Part shown: in pieces, positions 21,532-32,368 of the stretch | How positions within the stretch are numbered: the first letter of the stretch is position 1 | How the letters are laid out: every line of letters begins with the position of its first letter | Source: Bretschneidera sinensis | Taxonomy: Eukaryota; Streptophyta; Magnoliopsida; Brassicales; Akaniaceae | Assembly (NCBI GenBank): GCA_023935145.1 | Contig: CM043703.1 | Location: 19,641,227-19,705,226, forward strand | Direction: 5' to 3' | Length of the DNA stretch: 64,000 nucleotides | Notes under the pieces: model-generated | Database searches by the model: none | Seen by the model: only the letters and a program-made list of their open reading frames with translations | Told to the model about the DNA's origin: nothing | Position numbers and translations under genes: made by a program

Positions 21532-21943
21532 TGAATTTGTTATATTATTGTAAGTGTGTAAAGTTTATTGATAATTAATTTATTTATATTATTTTAATTT
21601 TTTAGTATTTTTATAATTTAATGAATATTGTTTTATTCAAAATGTTTCAATGTTTCAAAATGTTTACGCCTCAACGTGTCGAGGCTTATACCTCACCTCA
21701 TTAAAGCAAAACATCTCGTAAAACGTGCTCGTCTATGAAAACAGTGATTGGAACTTTATAGGAAAAAAAATGTTGATGAGAAGTGAGTTGTTGCCACGTG
21801 TAATACCGTTTTAAAGATGCTTTAACGGCGGTGCCGGTTTGAAGCGTGGAAATTGGAAGCCGATCTTTTCATGTTCGGGCACTTTTCGTGCCTCGTCCAA
21901 GAACACTGCTTATTCGAAGCTCCGTACGCGAAACCGAACGGAG
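21532..21943. other. Upstream region of the cyclophilin gene
   Basis: No coding sequence. Likely promoter and leader of the gene starting at 21944; sequence becomes GC-richer from about 21830. The longer frame from 21839 uses an upstream ATG that does not match the family start and is probably leader sequence. Confidence 0.5.
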
Positions 21944-24882
21944 ATGGCCACACCCACAAGATTGGTTTCGCTTACTCTCTTGTGGACTTTTGTTCTTTTT
22001 GGAACCCTAGCTCTCATTCAGGTTCACTTTGCTTTCTGCTTGTTTCCCGGGAAAAAAAGAACTAGAAAATTAAGGAGAAAGATAAAGAAATTGCCTCATT
22101 CCTAAGCTTGTATTTTTTTTTTCTGCTTCTAAAATGTCTTCAATTCAGTTTTTTGAGTTTTTCCCCTTATTTAAGAATCGATTAAGTGATGCTGGGGTCT
22201 CATCTGAGCAGAAAATTGTCAATAGTAAGCTCAATCAGGTGTGAATTTTTTTTTCTTTTTCCGGAAGTAGTTTCTATTGAAACAAACAGAACTTAATTTG
22301 TGCGTGTGTTTATACATCTTTGTATTTGTATATTTTTCAGGTAGAGGAGGATTTAGAAGGAGTGACGCATAAAGTTTTCTTTGATATCGAGATTGGTGGA
22401 AAATCCGTTGGCATGGTTTATTTTGTTTAATGGAAAACTAAAAATTTGGATTTTTTATTTTTCTAATTTTTTGTAAGTCTCCGTTAAAGTGGTGTTCTTT
22501 AACAGAAATAATTCCTCTTAATCATGATAAATCTGGTGTGGGAATGGATAATTGAAGTTTACGAGAAGTGCAATGAGCATTCAGTTTTGTAATGGAGTGT
22601 AAAGGCATCGTAGCGAATTTGCAGTTGTGATTTTGTGAATCAGAATTTCTTTGAATTGGGGTTCTCTGAAGGGCAGTGTTTCTATTTTGCGTCTCATTTT
22701 TGTTCCTCTTTAGCTTCTTGGCTGGAAATGCGTAGTGAACTTTTGTGGTGAAACTCATTTATCATTAAAAAATAAAAATAAAAATTGTAGTGCACTTTCC
22801 TGCTCCTTGGACAATTTTTTTAGATATATCAATACAAACTGAGTTATTATAGCAAAGAACTGAGCTATTATAAGTGATTTATTGGTTTGTACTAAAACAT
22901 GTCAAAAGAAATGTATGCTGTTTAAAGAATATTCTTTGTCAATGCTTAGATACTGATGTTGCTTGGTTGACCATGTTGTCACTACTAACCGCTGTAATAA
23001 TCTTGTCAGTGTGTATTGGGATGACACTGCAGATTTTTACATTCAATATAAGTATTATTTTGTGTGCAATGGGTATGCCTTAATTAGTTTTGTTCTTGTG
23101 ATAATTTCTTACCGTGTAGAAAGTATACTTCCACACCCTTACATCCTCTTTTGTTCGATATTTTTATACCATGTTTGGTATTAACGGCTCATTAGCTTCT
23201 TGTTTTTTTTGTGGCTCTTTTTTGTAACTTTTAACTGATAGAATGGCATGTAAACATGGATTAATCACCAGAAATGATAGCAAAGCTTCAAAAAATGAAA
23301 CAATAGCATTTTATCTGAAATCAAAAATGTTTTTTTTGCATGCATATATATGATACAATGTGAATCCTTAAATACCAGAAAAGGGCTTATCAGATATGCA
23401 TTGTAAACAAAGCATAATAATTTAAAATTATATATCAAAAAGTAAATTGATTTTATTTCTACAGGATATTCAGACATAAAAATTTTGCTTCTTCCATTAT
23501 GATCTTGAAGAAGGTTACTTTAAATTAAAACTTAATATGCCTCTTACTTTCAGGACGCATAGTCATGGGCCTCTTTGGAAAAACAGTTCCTAAAACAGTT
23601 CCTAAAATTAAATCATATTAGTTTGTGATACTAACATGTAACCAAGATAAAAAAAACAAAACTGATTTGAGTAAAAGGAAGGGTGTCTAGGGATTTTCAG
23701 AGGCCTGGACCCCTTGATAACTTTTGGAAAGAGAATTGTGCTTGGGAATGATGCTTGGTTTTGATGTTGCATGGATTAGTCTTCTGAAGTTGGCTTGACA
23801 CCTCTAAGTTTCATCGCCATATAGTGAACTCTCACGTTTCAGGGGAAAAAGGAATTGGAAAGAGTGGGAAGCCTCTATATTACAAAGAGAGCATCTTCCA
23901 TAGGATTATTCCCAGCTTTATGATCCAGGGTGGTGAGTTTACTCGTGGTGAGAGACGAGGTGGAGAGTCGGTTTATGGTGAGAAGTTTGCTGATGAGAAC
24001 TTCAAGCTCAAGCACACTGGGCCAGGTAAGCTGTAGCTCTCGTCACACTTAATTCTTTTCCTTTGTGCATTCTGTCTATACAAGGTTTTTAGCTATGTTT
24101 CCTGGACTCGAATATGGGTGTTGGACATGGGTACATGTCCAAGTATCGAACTTGTCTATTTTTTATAATTTTTTTCGTAATTTTTCCTTTAATTTGGAGT
24201 GTCAAAGTGTCATACCCTTATCCGAATGTCCCGGGGTACCATAGGGTAAAGTAAAGAATCAATGTAACATAGGTTTTTAGTAGATTGTTTTGCATTGAAC
24301 TTTATTCCTGCTTGCATGCTAGCTATGTTATTTGGACATTATAATGTATTTTCTATTTTCTCCTTCTCCCATTACAACAGTAGCAACTAGCTGGTAATTA
24401 TGCTTTCATATTGATAGGTTATTTTCTAGCACAGTTTCTAAAATGTATTGTAGGTGGAGGTCTTCAATTTTCTGTTTCTTGGAAAATTGGAAATGGATGC
24501 GAATGTCAGTTTTGTGAAGCTGCCATAACTCTCACGAAAACTAGATCAGTAGGGTAAATATTGTCAAATGGTCATGAGTTAGGTTACTTTCTGTGAGATA
24601 AGTTTCTTTTTGGGGGGATAGATACAGTGGGGTACATGGATTTACACCATCAACTGATCAAATCATGTATCGTCAATGTTTTTGGCTACATGTGACCATC
24701 AGGGTTCCTTGAACTAATGCATTCACTTTTTTTTTTTTTGAAGGTTGGATGGCCGTCATGTTGTGTTCGGCAAGGTGCTTTCCGGGATGGATGTGATGTA
24801 CAAGATTGAAGCTGAAGGAAGACAGAGTGGCGTGCCAAAGAGTAAAGTCATCATTTTAGACAGTGGTGAATTACCTTTGTGA
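21944..24882 (+). pseudogene. Secretory-pathway cyclophilin gene, exon pieces lost (CYP20-1/CYP19-4 type)
   Basis: Recognisable exons: 21944-22021 (MATPTRLVSLTLLWTF, an ER signal peptide), 22341-22410 (GVTHKVFFDIEIGGKSVG), 23554-about 23590 (RIVMGLFGKTVPKT), 23843-24025 ([43 protein letters not shown]) and 24744-24882 (DGRHVVFGKVLSGMD to GELPL and stop). Cyclophilins are peptidyl-prolyl isomerases; this type works in the ER or secretory route. The catalytic Arg of FHRIIP is kept. However, the AENFRALCTG part of exon 3 is replaced by unrelated sequence with a stop, and the exon with MANAGP-TNGSQFF is lost except for its last 27 bp near 24370-24392 (ITTVATSW with an intact GT donor). The exon 2 donor reads GC (TTG|GCATGG). 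A working enzyme looks impossible unless these pieces lie elsewhere. Confidence 0.85.
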
Positions 24883-25450
24883 TGGCCAACTTTATCGTTT
24901 GTTGGCCAATGATTTTCAACCTTTTTTCCTCCCTTTTTTTTGGTAAGTTAACAGAGAGAAGATTGAATCCAAGCTCTTTAAATAGATAATCCAAAAGTGA
25001 CCATTTGATTGAAATAAGGTTGTTAATTTCAATTGACATGTCATTCAATGTTTTTTTAAAATGGTCATTATGTGGTTACTTGAAAATCTTGAGAGCCACT
25101 TTGTTTTTACAATATAGATTTTGAGAATGAAACGAAAAGGTGAAATTATCCCACATGACTATAAAACGAAAATGATGCATCAACTCTAATCAATCAAATG
25201 ATTATCAACTTAACCATAAAAAGCAAAAGAATATGGAAGAAAATAGTATGCTGCAATTTGATAATTATTGTTTTTTATAAGATAAAAAATTTTGAAAAAT
25301 TACTTATCTATGAAAAATGTGTATCAAGCAAGACAATTATCTTTTTTAAAGTAGCAAGGATTATAATATTTATTTTTTTAAAAGGGTTATCATAATATTT
25401 ATTGATTCTTGGGCAAAAGCACAAAAGCTTTCAATGGGGAAAAAATTTAC
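24883..25450. other. No gene; spacer between cyclophilin and tRNA-Asn
   Basis: AT-rich, low-complexity spacer. Nothing recognisable. Confidence 0.5.
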
Positions 25451-25524
25451 CGCTAGAAGGAGGGCTTGAACCTCCGACCTTGTGGTTAACAGCCACACGC
25501 TCTAGCCAACTGAGCTATTCCAGC
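25451..25524 (-). tRNA. tRNA-Asn (anticodon GUU)
   Basis: 74 bp on the minus strand. The acceptor stem GCTGGAA pairs with TTCTAGC (one G-U), followed by discriminator G. The D arm is AGCTCAGTTGGCTAGAGC, the anticodon loop CTGTTAAC gives GUU, and the T arm GGAGG-TTCAAGC-CCTCC pairs fully. A-box and B-box are internal. No intron; CCA is not encoded, as normal in nuclear tRNA genes. Confidence 0.97.
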
Positions 25525-25913
25525 ATTAGAAATTGGCTTTCTACTTTAAATTATTAAACGACTAACAACCAGCACAATTGCAAACATAAGTTGAAAACAC
25601 CCGACGTGGGTTCTCTCTCATTCTTCCTCGGTTCAAGACCATTAGTCCAGTACAGCTTCTTTCAGCCCTCTTTAGGTTCGATTGCTACGCTCCTGGCTTC
25701 ACGAAGTCTCTCTCCAGTCAACACAGTCCAATGATCACCTCCACAAGTTAACCCTTTTCCCTTACATTTTTGCGTTTTACGGGAAATTTGAGATGCAGGT
25801 TCATTGCTTGTGGTTAAGTGTATTGTTCATGGAACTAATTGTAGTAAAGTAAGAGATAATAGGAATTCATCTTGTGGTAAAGGAGAAATTCTTAGCTGCA
25901 CTGAGTACCAACT

Positions 25914-26014
25914 GAAAACTTGATTGGTAAATTTTGAAAACTTCACTAACAATATCTATACATACTCAGTTAACATTATTAGTGAAGTTCCCAAAAATTA
26001 CCAATCTAATTTTC
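25914..26014. repeat. Imperfect hairpin (MITE-like or foldback)
   Basis: GAAAACTTGATTGGTAAAT-TTGAAAACTTCACTAA on the left is the inverted counterpart of TTAGTGAAGTTCCCAAAAATTACCAATCTAATTTTC on the right. The arms of about 36-45 bp match with few mismatches and enclose a 25-30-bp loop. It resembles a short MITE or a miRNA-like foldback; no target duplication was identified. Confidence 0.75.
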
Positions 26015-27490
26015 AACCTTACAGCCAATGGATTATGGACTGTGGCGCCACTACGGAATGAGAAAAGTATGCCTTTTTAGCAGCTGCTAAGAAATATCCA
26101 CAGAAAAATATATATAGGTTGGCGATTAGTTTCCCAATAATGAATATAGTAATTAAACAGAATTTGAGAGCTTTCGTTTTTTGTTTTTCCCTTTTCATGC
26201 TTTTCAAATGAAAAATATTGCAATGACAAGCAAGGTGGCATACTCTCCAAATCAAACAAGCAAATTAAACGAATTCAACCAGTAACAGCAATTACCCAAT
26301 TGTAACAAAAGCATGTTTTTTATCTTCCAGAATCGTATGCCAAACAATTTCTAAGAAGGATAATGACATATTTCAAGAACAGATGACACATTGTTGCCAA
26401 GCAGAGCCAAAGATACATTGGGTATCCAAACCTTTAACAGCAAACAATCAAACTAAAATTTCAATGTCCATTAATAGACAGAAATGAAAAATGACAGTAA
26501 ATAGGGAATTTTAGCATTTCTTCAATTGCTTCAGAGGATACGTCAACTAAATTTAAACTGCATGAGTACGAGCAGTAACACAACTCTCCATACTGTTCCG
26601 AGCTGCCCACATAAGTCACAGCCATGTTAAACGGAAATTGTAATCAATACAACTCCCTAGTGTCCACCATTTTTTTTTTATAAGTTCTCCAGATCAAGAG
26701 ACGATCTTGAACTTAAGATATTAGAGCGGAGACACAAAGGACTCATGCTAACTTGACCACTAGCCAAATCTACTAAAATGAGAAGTAGCAAAGAATATCA
26801 GCCAAAGGACATTTTTGAAGAAGCATCCTAGTTTACAACCTTGAGCATATCTTTCTAGAGCTCTATTGCAGCTAGTTTCTGTGATATCAGTTCAGGAACT
26901 AAGGAATCCCTCCTTTAAACCTTATTTTAATATAACGATGAAGAGCTAACCAATGGATAAGGAAACAGAACATAAATACCTCAGCCAGTTGGCAGGTTGA
27001 ACAGGAAAGTAATTGCCGCCATAGTCACTCTCCTTGTAAAACAGAACACATCATTACAAAGAATCTAGGCCAAAACCAACTTTCAAAAGTGAAGATCGAC
27101 TCAAACCAACAAAAAAAAAATCAAATAGATGGTTTGTTAGAGTAGATGATAATATCAATCAAAATAGATAGTTATTAACTGGAAGATAGCTTGTTATATA
27201 AAGTGGAAGTCTCCTGTACAAAGTCATCTCATTACTTGAGAGCTCACAGAATTCTTGTCTCAATTTAGACAGTTTCACCTTCTCATGACATCAAATGCAC
27301 AGACCAATCCTAGCTTCTAAATTCAACATCTTTACAACCTATTTTACCAAACTTCCTCTACACAACTATTTTCTTACAAATAAATATTGCAAGGTTGCCA
27401 GTGCTCTTTGTCAATCATATTCCATACATTCTCCTAAACAAATGCCTTCTAAAGAGGCTGTCAATGGCGATAACTAACAAAGGATGATAT
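26015..27490. other. No gene supported
   Basis: Intergenic sequence of mixed composition. Short open stretches such as the minus-strand one near 26985-27045 are not backed by family similarity or a continuing exon. Possible non-coding transcript or untranslated exons cannot be excluded. Confidence 0.45.
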
Positions 27491-27825
27491 ATAGTTACTA
27501 AGAATTCGGTACGCCCTGGTTCGTGGTACAGAAAAAAGATACGTTACCCACCTCGTATGCGGTACGTTGGAAGTAGACTTAAATGATTTTTATTATGTAT
27601 AAATACATGTATAAAATTAGGATATTAGATGTATTTATAAATACAATTTAAATAGAAATGTGTGCATAATAATAATATAAAAAATATTAGAGTTTTGACA
27701 AAATAGCAAAGTCATTAAATATAATATTAGAAAATAAAGTTTGAGCATTCTCGTATAGCCTCTTTTATGTCTAAAAAAACTTTTTTTTTAATTGGATAGC
27801 CAATTTTAGGGATGCCGGTAACTAT
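27491..27825. mobile_element. Small non-autonomous transposon-like repeat, copy A
   Basis: About 335 bp, beginning ATAGTTACTAAGAATTCGG and ending ATGCCGGTAACTAT, so the ends ATAGTTAC/GTAACTAT are inverted. A diverged second copy lies at 36316-41768, where it is split by a copia element; shared blocks include AAGAATTCGGTACG, GTAGACTTAAATG and TTATTATGTATAA. Size, inverted ends and dispersal fit a MITE. Confidence 0.6.
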
Positions 27826-28073
27826 GGATAACACTGCTCTGTGTACTCTGCCTAGTAACATACGCACTATCAATACAAGAACCTAGTATTTCCTAACATC
27901 ATTAAACAAATTATACTATTAAAGAACAAAAGCAGAACACAATCACTAAAAATCGGAACATAAATACCTCATTATGTCATTGAGTTCAAAGAGGACAATA
28001 ACCGCTCCTCCTACAACTCATCCTCCTTATAAACACACAAATAAGAAACAAAACGCACCACACAGTTCTTCAG

Positions 28074-28255
28074 TAACAATCCCAACATTAATAATATAAT
28101 TATTGAAACATAGGCCCAATTAGTCACATTAATTAAATCATCCAACAAGCTGGGTTACGATAAATAACAATCCCAACATTAATAATATAATTATTGAAAC
28201 ATAGGCCCAATTAGTCACATTAATTAAATCATCCAACAAGCTGGGTTACGATAAA
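28074..28255. repeat. 91-bp tandem duplication downstream of ELF4
   Basis: Two virtually identical 91-bp copies (28074-28164 and 28165-28255) begin TAACAATCCCAACATTAATA and end TGGGTTACGATAAA. They lie 34 bp beyond the ELF4 stop codon and are likely part of its 3' untranslated region. Confidence 0.95.
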
Positions 28256-28288
28256 TAAAATCTTAGATCAAATTAATTCAGTGCCTCC

Positions 28289-28693
28289 TTATTCTGATAT
28301 TCCCCCTGTATTAGTAGCATCAGCACCAGTACCCTCCTTGTTTCGCTTGTGAAACGTAGTGGAGAAATTCGAGGAGAGTTCAGAGTAAAGAGAGACAACC
28401 TTTGATATGTTGCGGTTGATTTCTTGGATCAAAGCCACGTTCTTCACCATGTTGTCGGGTATCTTTGACTGATGATTCTCGTTGACCTGCTTGATCAGGA
28501 TTTTGTTCCGGTCCAACACGGATTGCACTTGCCGAAAATTCCGGTTAAATGTTTTCCAGACCTCGGGGTCTCCTTCATCTCCGTCCAGGAAGGCGTCGTT
28601 TGAGATTGCTTTTTGATGTTTTTGTTTAAGGCTGTTGTTGTTGCAAGCGTTGTCCATGCTCGATTCAACAGAGGAGGAATCGAGCGTGGTCAT
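28289..28693 (-). CDS. ELF4: EARLY FLOWERING 4 (ELF4) protein
   Basis: A 134-residue intronless protein. The core (about residues 38-110) matches ELF4 (DUF1313) closely: GDPEVWKTFNRNFRQVQSVL, DRNKILIKQVNENHQSKIPD, NMVKNVALIQEINRNISKVV and SLYSELSSNFS, forming a helical hairpin. The N-terminal Ser/Asn-rich and C-terminal tails are variable in the family. ELF4 is a nuclear evening-expressed clock protein; with ELF3 and LUX it forms the evening complex, which represses growth and clock genes at dusk and affects flowering time. Length and lack of introns are as expected. The 3' flank carries a 91-bp tandem duplication. Whether this is ELF4 itself or a paralogue (ELF4-like) cannot be settled here, but the core is of the ELF4 kind. 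Confidence 0.93.
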   Translation of the reverse strand: MTTLDSSSVESSMDNACNNNSLKQKHQKAISNDAFLDGDEGDPEVWKTFNRNFRQVQSVLDRNKILIKQVNENHQSKIPDNMVKNVALIQEINRNISKVVSLYSELSSNFSTTFHKRNKEGTGADATNTGGISE

Positions 28694-30204
28694 GTGAAGA
28701 AGTGAGGGGATTTTAAAGTTGAACTGTTGTTTTTTGATAATTTAACAACATTTTTCATGTTGCTGGTGCTGTCGCTATGAGGATATTTTGAGAGATTTTA
28801 GATACTAAATCCTAAAAGTGGATTGGATGAGTCGCAATGGGAGGTGAGAGTGAGCTCACGCGACTTAGCAGTGTGATACTATAACTAACACGGTAACACC
28901 AATTGTTCACGCGCTATATGCAAGACTGGGGAATGAATTACTTAAAAATATCTTACGGTGCTGTAAGATGGAAAGAGTAAAGTTGTGAAGGTCACTCATA
29001 AGAAATGTCCGTTTTGTACACCATGTCTTTCCAGGGAAAATATCTTCCAATCAAAATAACCCAAAGAATCTAAAAAGAGGTAATGCTAGCCTACCAATTA
29101 CTCCACTTTTTCAAGAAAAGAGTAATGTCATGTCTCGCGAAAAATTGAAGTTTTCTTTTTTATTACTGTTACCCGTCATCACTAGAGTCAGATTATGATT
29201 TTCTCATATTTAATAATTAAAATCAAATCAAATTAATTAAATTTAGTTTTGTAAATGTAACATTTAATATATTTGAATTTTTATTTTAATTTTTAAATAA
29301 AAAAATCTAAATCTAATCGAATTGAATAAAATAATTAGATAAAATGATTAGTTACCTATCAATACTCTCAACAAAATCATATAGTAATTTCAATATTTCC
29401 TTCTCTCAGCTTTTTTTATTAAAAAAAATTAAATAAATTTATAGTAATATTGAATGTCACGTTATCAAATAAAAAAGATTCAAATTTAAATTTGTCGCGA
29501 TATCATCTGGTCACAAAATAAACTTGATTTATATTTCAATTCTCAAATATAAAAAAAAAGGATTTTTTTTTTTGAAAAAAATTGTTTATAGCAAAGCCTA
29601 ACCCGCCAGACAACTTACAACCTGAATCAAGCTTCAAGCTAAGGAACCCATCAATAAGAATTCAGGCGAAAGGACTTTTCTTGGAAGAGAAATGCAGTTG
29701 GGAGGATTATTTATTCTGGATTTTAGTAATTCCTGGGACATGTTCTTTTTAACAAAATGACGTATTCTTATCATCTTATTATAGGCATCACAGAGCAAAA
29801 TCTAAACCAACAGTGGTAAGGAAAGCTACAAAGCTAGATATGATAAATATCACTTTCTTCCAAGCCTACATCATCATCTAGCAATTCAGACATTAGCTAA
29901 CAAGGGAAGTGGATGATAATCTGCCATAATGAAGTATAAATCTTCTATTTCTCCTAAGTACAAACACAAAGCAATAAAAGATCTTATATCATTTGCAAGA
30001 TTTTTTTATCATGCGGTAACAAACACTATTATTTTCCAGATCCACTCAATAAACTTGAAGTCCTAGTATGGAAAATTATTTCACATGCGTGTATACAACA
30101 TCTTCAATCTCACAAGCTCACACTTACCGGCATGGCTCTACTTAACTGATGACGACAATGCAAATGAACTAGAAGAGAAGTATCATCAGGTTCGAAGTAG
30201 GCAC
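28694..30204. other. ELF4 promoter region and spacer; no further gene
   Basis: Upstream of ELF4 on the minus strand. Around 29100-29600 the sequence is very AT-rich. No additional coding region is supported; the part nearest 30204 will include the PSF3 3' untranslated region. Confidence 0.5.
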
Positions 30205-32368
30205 CTACTCAACTGGTTTCCTCTTCCTTCCAAGAATTGAAGCTCTCTGAAATCTAGGGCCACCCATTCGCCATTTCTTAAAGGCTGTCATAGAGGATTG
30301 AGCCGCCTCATACACTACAAAAAGGCACAACAATCTGGATATTTATACAGAAATAAGGATGGAATATAGATGACACATGCTTGAATAAGTAAAACGAATC
30401 TCACAATTTGTTTCTTCTCTAGTTAAAAGTGAAAAGAATTTGGAAGCTGTTGCATAAGCTACAGTGTATGCCTTGGTCAGTATTTCCTTATACCTGATCT
30501 TAAATGCAGTTGAGAGCAAGATCCCAATGGTTCTATCACCATCTCTATCCATCAAAATGAACAAATGAACAGATAAAAGCTTAGTAAGAATCTATTTTGT
30601 TTCCCGCATGAAAATTGAGTAGCTCAAATAGCATGTTAGGTGATAAATATGATAAACTGTTCATTTTTACCACCAAAAGGATCACAAACATATCATCTAG
30701 CTGCGACACATTAGATAAAATGACAGCATCCTTGCTCTACCCAATTCAGATACAATAAAAAATAATTGTTAGAGATCAAGAACCAAAGAGTACCCAACTC
30801 TGTATAAAATATCAATCTAATTTTAATGGTGTCTCCAACCTGGTTACATATTAGGTACCTCACTATACCAAATAACAGTAGCTTTCATGCAAATGTCAGG
30901 TGGTAGTACTCAGTGACTTGTGTTCAACATTGGTTACTAAAATTTTGAACCTGGTTAAAACTAGTCATGATTTCCAAGGTATGTCAAGAGAGAGTAGAAG
31001 CTTCCCAAAATCAAAATGAAAAATAATTAACACTCAAGATGCAACTTTGTTCGTTTTCACATTTTAATGGAGGGTTTTGCTCATCAGTTAAAACAGATAG
31101 GATTTGATTAATCAATTGACAACTCCTGCAGGAGAAATTCTCAAGATAACTTAAACTTTGATTTTCAAACTTGGTTTAAGACTCTTTTTGTTGTTCATAT
31201 AATAAAAGATCATATCAACCCTGGTCTGAGAATATACTGATACTAGGTAATACAGTCAAATGGTTCAGGGCATCATGCACACAAGCTCATAAAGAATTTA
31301 AATGCCCTGGCTCACATATTCCCTCTTTCAAATTGACAGACCAAACACACAAACACAAAGGAAACCAGATACCTCTTATAAGGTGAATTGACAAATGCAC
31401 AATAAAATAAAAAGATCATATTGATTGGCATAGGCAGACAAGGAAAGAGAGTTAGAAAAGATACTCACAATGGTTCTATTTTGCATCCAAATTCATAGAA
31501 GTATGGACACCTGGATCTAAGATCCACACATGCAGCATCAGCCTGGATTTCCAGCCTTGTTCTGGTATTAAAAAGCACCATCAAAAAGAGATAAAGAGAA
31601 CCATATATCGAACTAAATCATCAAACTTTCTGGTATTAAAAAGCACCATCAAAAAGAGATAAAGAGAACCATATATCTAACTAAATCATCAAACTTTCTA
31701 ACTTAGATTTCAGACAGCTACATGAATACATCATTAACCATGCCTCTACTGTACATAGGGAGCTTATGTAAAGGGTCTGCAACCGTACCACTAGACGATT
31801 TTTTTATGGCCTTAGGCCCAGATCTTTAATACAAAGATTCTGGATACAACCCTAAGTCATTCATACCACAAAAATTATGTAAAAGATGCCACTCCCGGCA
31901 ACTCAGTCCTTAACAATTTCCCTAGGATTGCTATCTCTAGCAGGCAATTCAAATGTCACAAGGAGATATTAGGATCCTCACTTTTGATTGAAACATGCAG
32001 GAAAACTTATTGATATAGCTTGCCTCAAGTGTAACTCCTGAGCAAGCCAGAAAGGCAGTTCTACTTTTGCGCCTTGTTCAACCTGAGAACCACATCAAAA
32101 AATATTAAAAGACTGTCATTAATTATCCACTTGCATTATGGTCCAATTCTTTGAAACTCACACAGTTTGTTTCCGCACTGGGATCAATAGTCACTCCATT
32201 GGCTGGCTTATGGAATACAACTGGGACAAACTGCAAGCAACAACAAAAATCATCATGATACTACAACGGGAGCCTGAGAGTTGAAAGACAGACTATCCAG
32301 CATGTGAAGACTGAGGCAATAACCTCTTCTTCCATAAGAATGTCATCAATATCATAGTAAATTGCCAT
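30205..32368 (-). CDS. PSF3: DNA replication complex GINS subunit PSF3
   Basis: Six exons join into 185 residues: 32324-32368, 32162-32230, 31982-32082, 31469-31561, 30405-30544 and 30205-30314 (stop at 30205-30207), all with GT-AG introns and an intact frame. The protein starts MAIYYDIDDILMEEE and contains PVVFHKPANGVTIDP, ELPFWLAQELHLRQAISI, LEIQADAACVDLRSRCPYFY, DRTIGILLSTAFKIRYKEIL and a C-terminal FKKWRMGGPRFQRAS block, all hallmarks of PSF3. It is a subunit of the four-part GINS complex that joins CDC45 and MCM2-7 into the replicative helicase in the nucleus. A possible non-coding first exon ends at 33330 with donor CAG|GTAATG. A 68-bp duplication doubles the 3' splice site of the third intron (see repeat entry). 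Confidence 0.95.
31561..31699. repeat. 68-bp tandem duplication spanning a PSF3 splice acceptor
   Basis: TCTGGTATTAAAAAGCACC starts at 31561 and again at 31629, with about one mismatch over 68 bp. On the minus strand both copies end in the same polypyrimidine tract and TTTTTAATACCAG acceptor. The acceptor at 31561/31562 gives the correct frame; use of the one at 31629/31630 would add 68 nt and shift the frame. Confidence 0.95.

Noticed and set aside
21839..22105. 88-residue frame read as the true cyclophilin N-terminus
   Set aside because: Family proteins begin at the internal ATG (21944) directly before the signal peptide, and the frame past 22021 is intron.
26985..27045. Minus-strand stretch reading YKESDYGGNYFPVQPANW, possible exon
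   Set aside because: Too short, no family recognised, and no neighbouring exon continues it.
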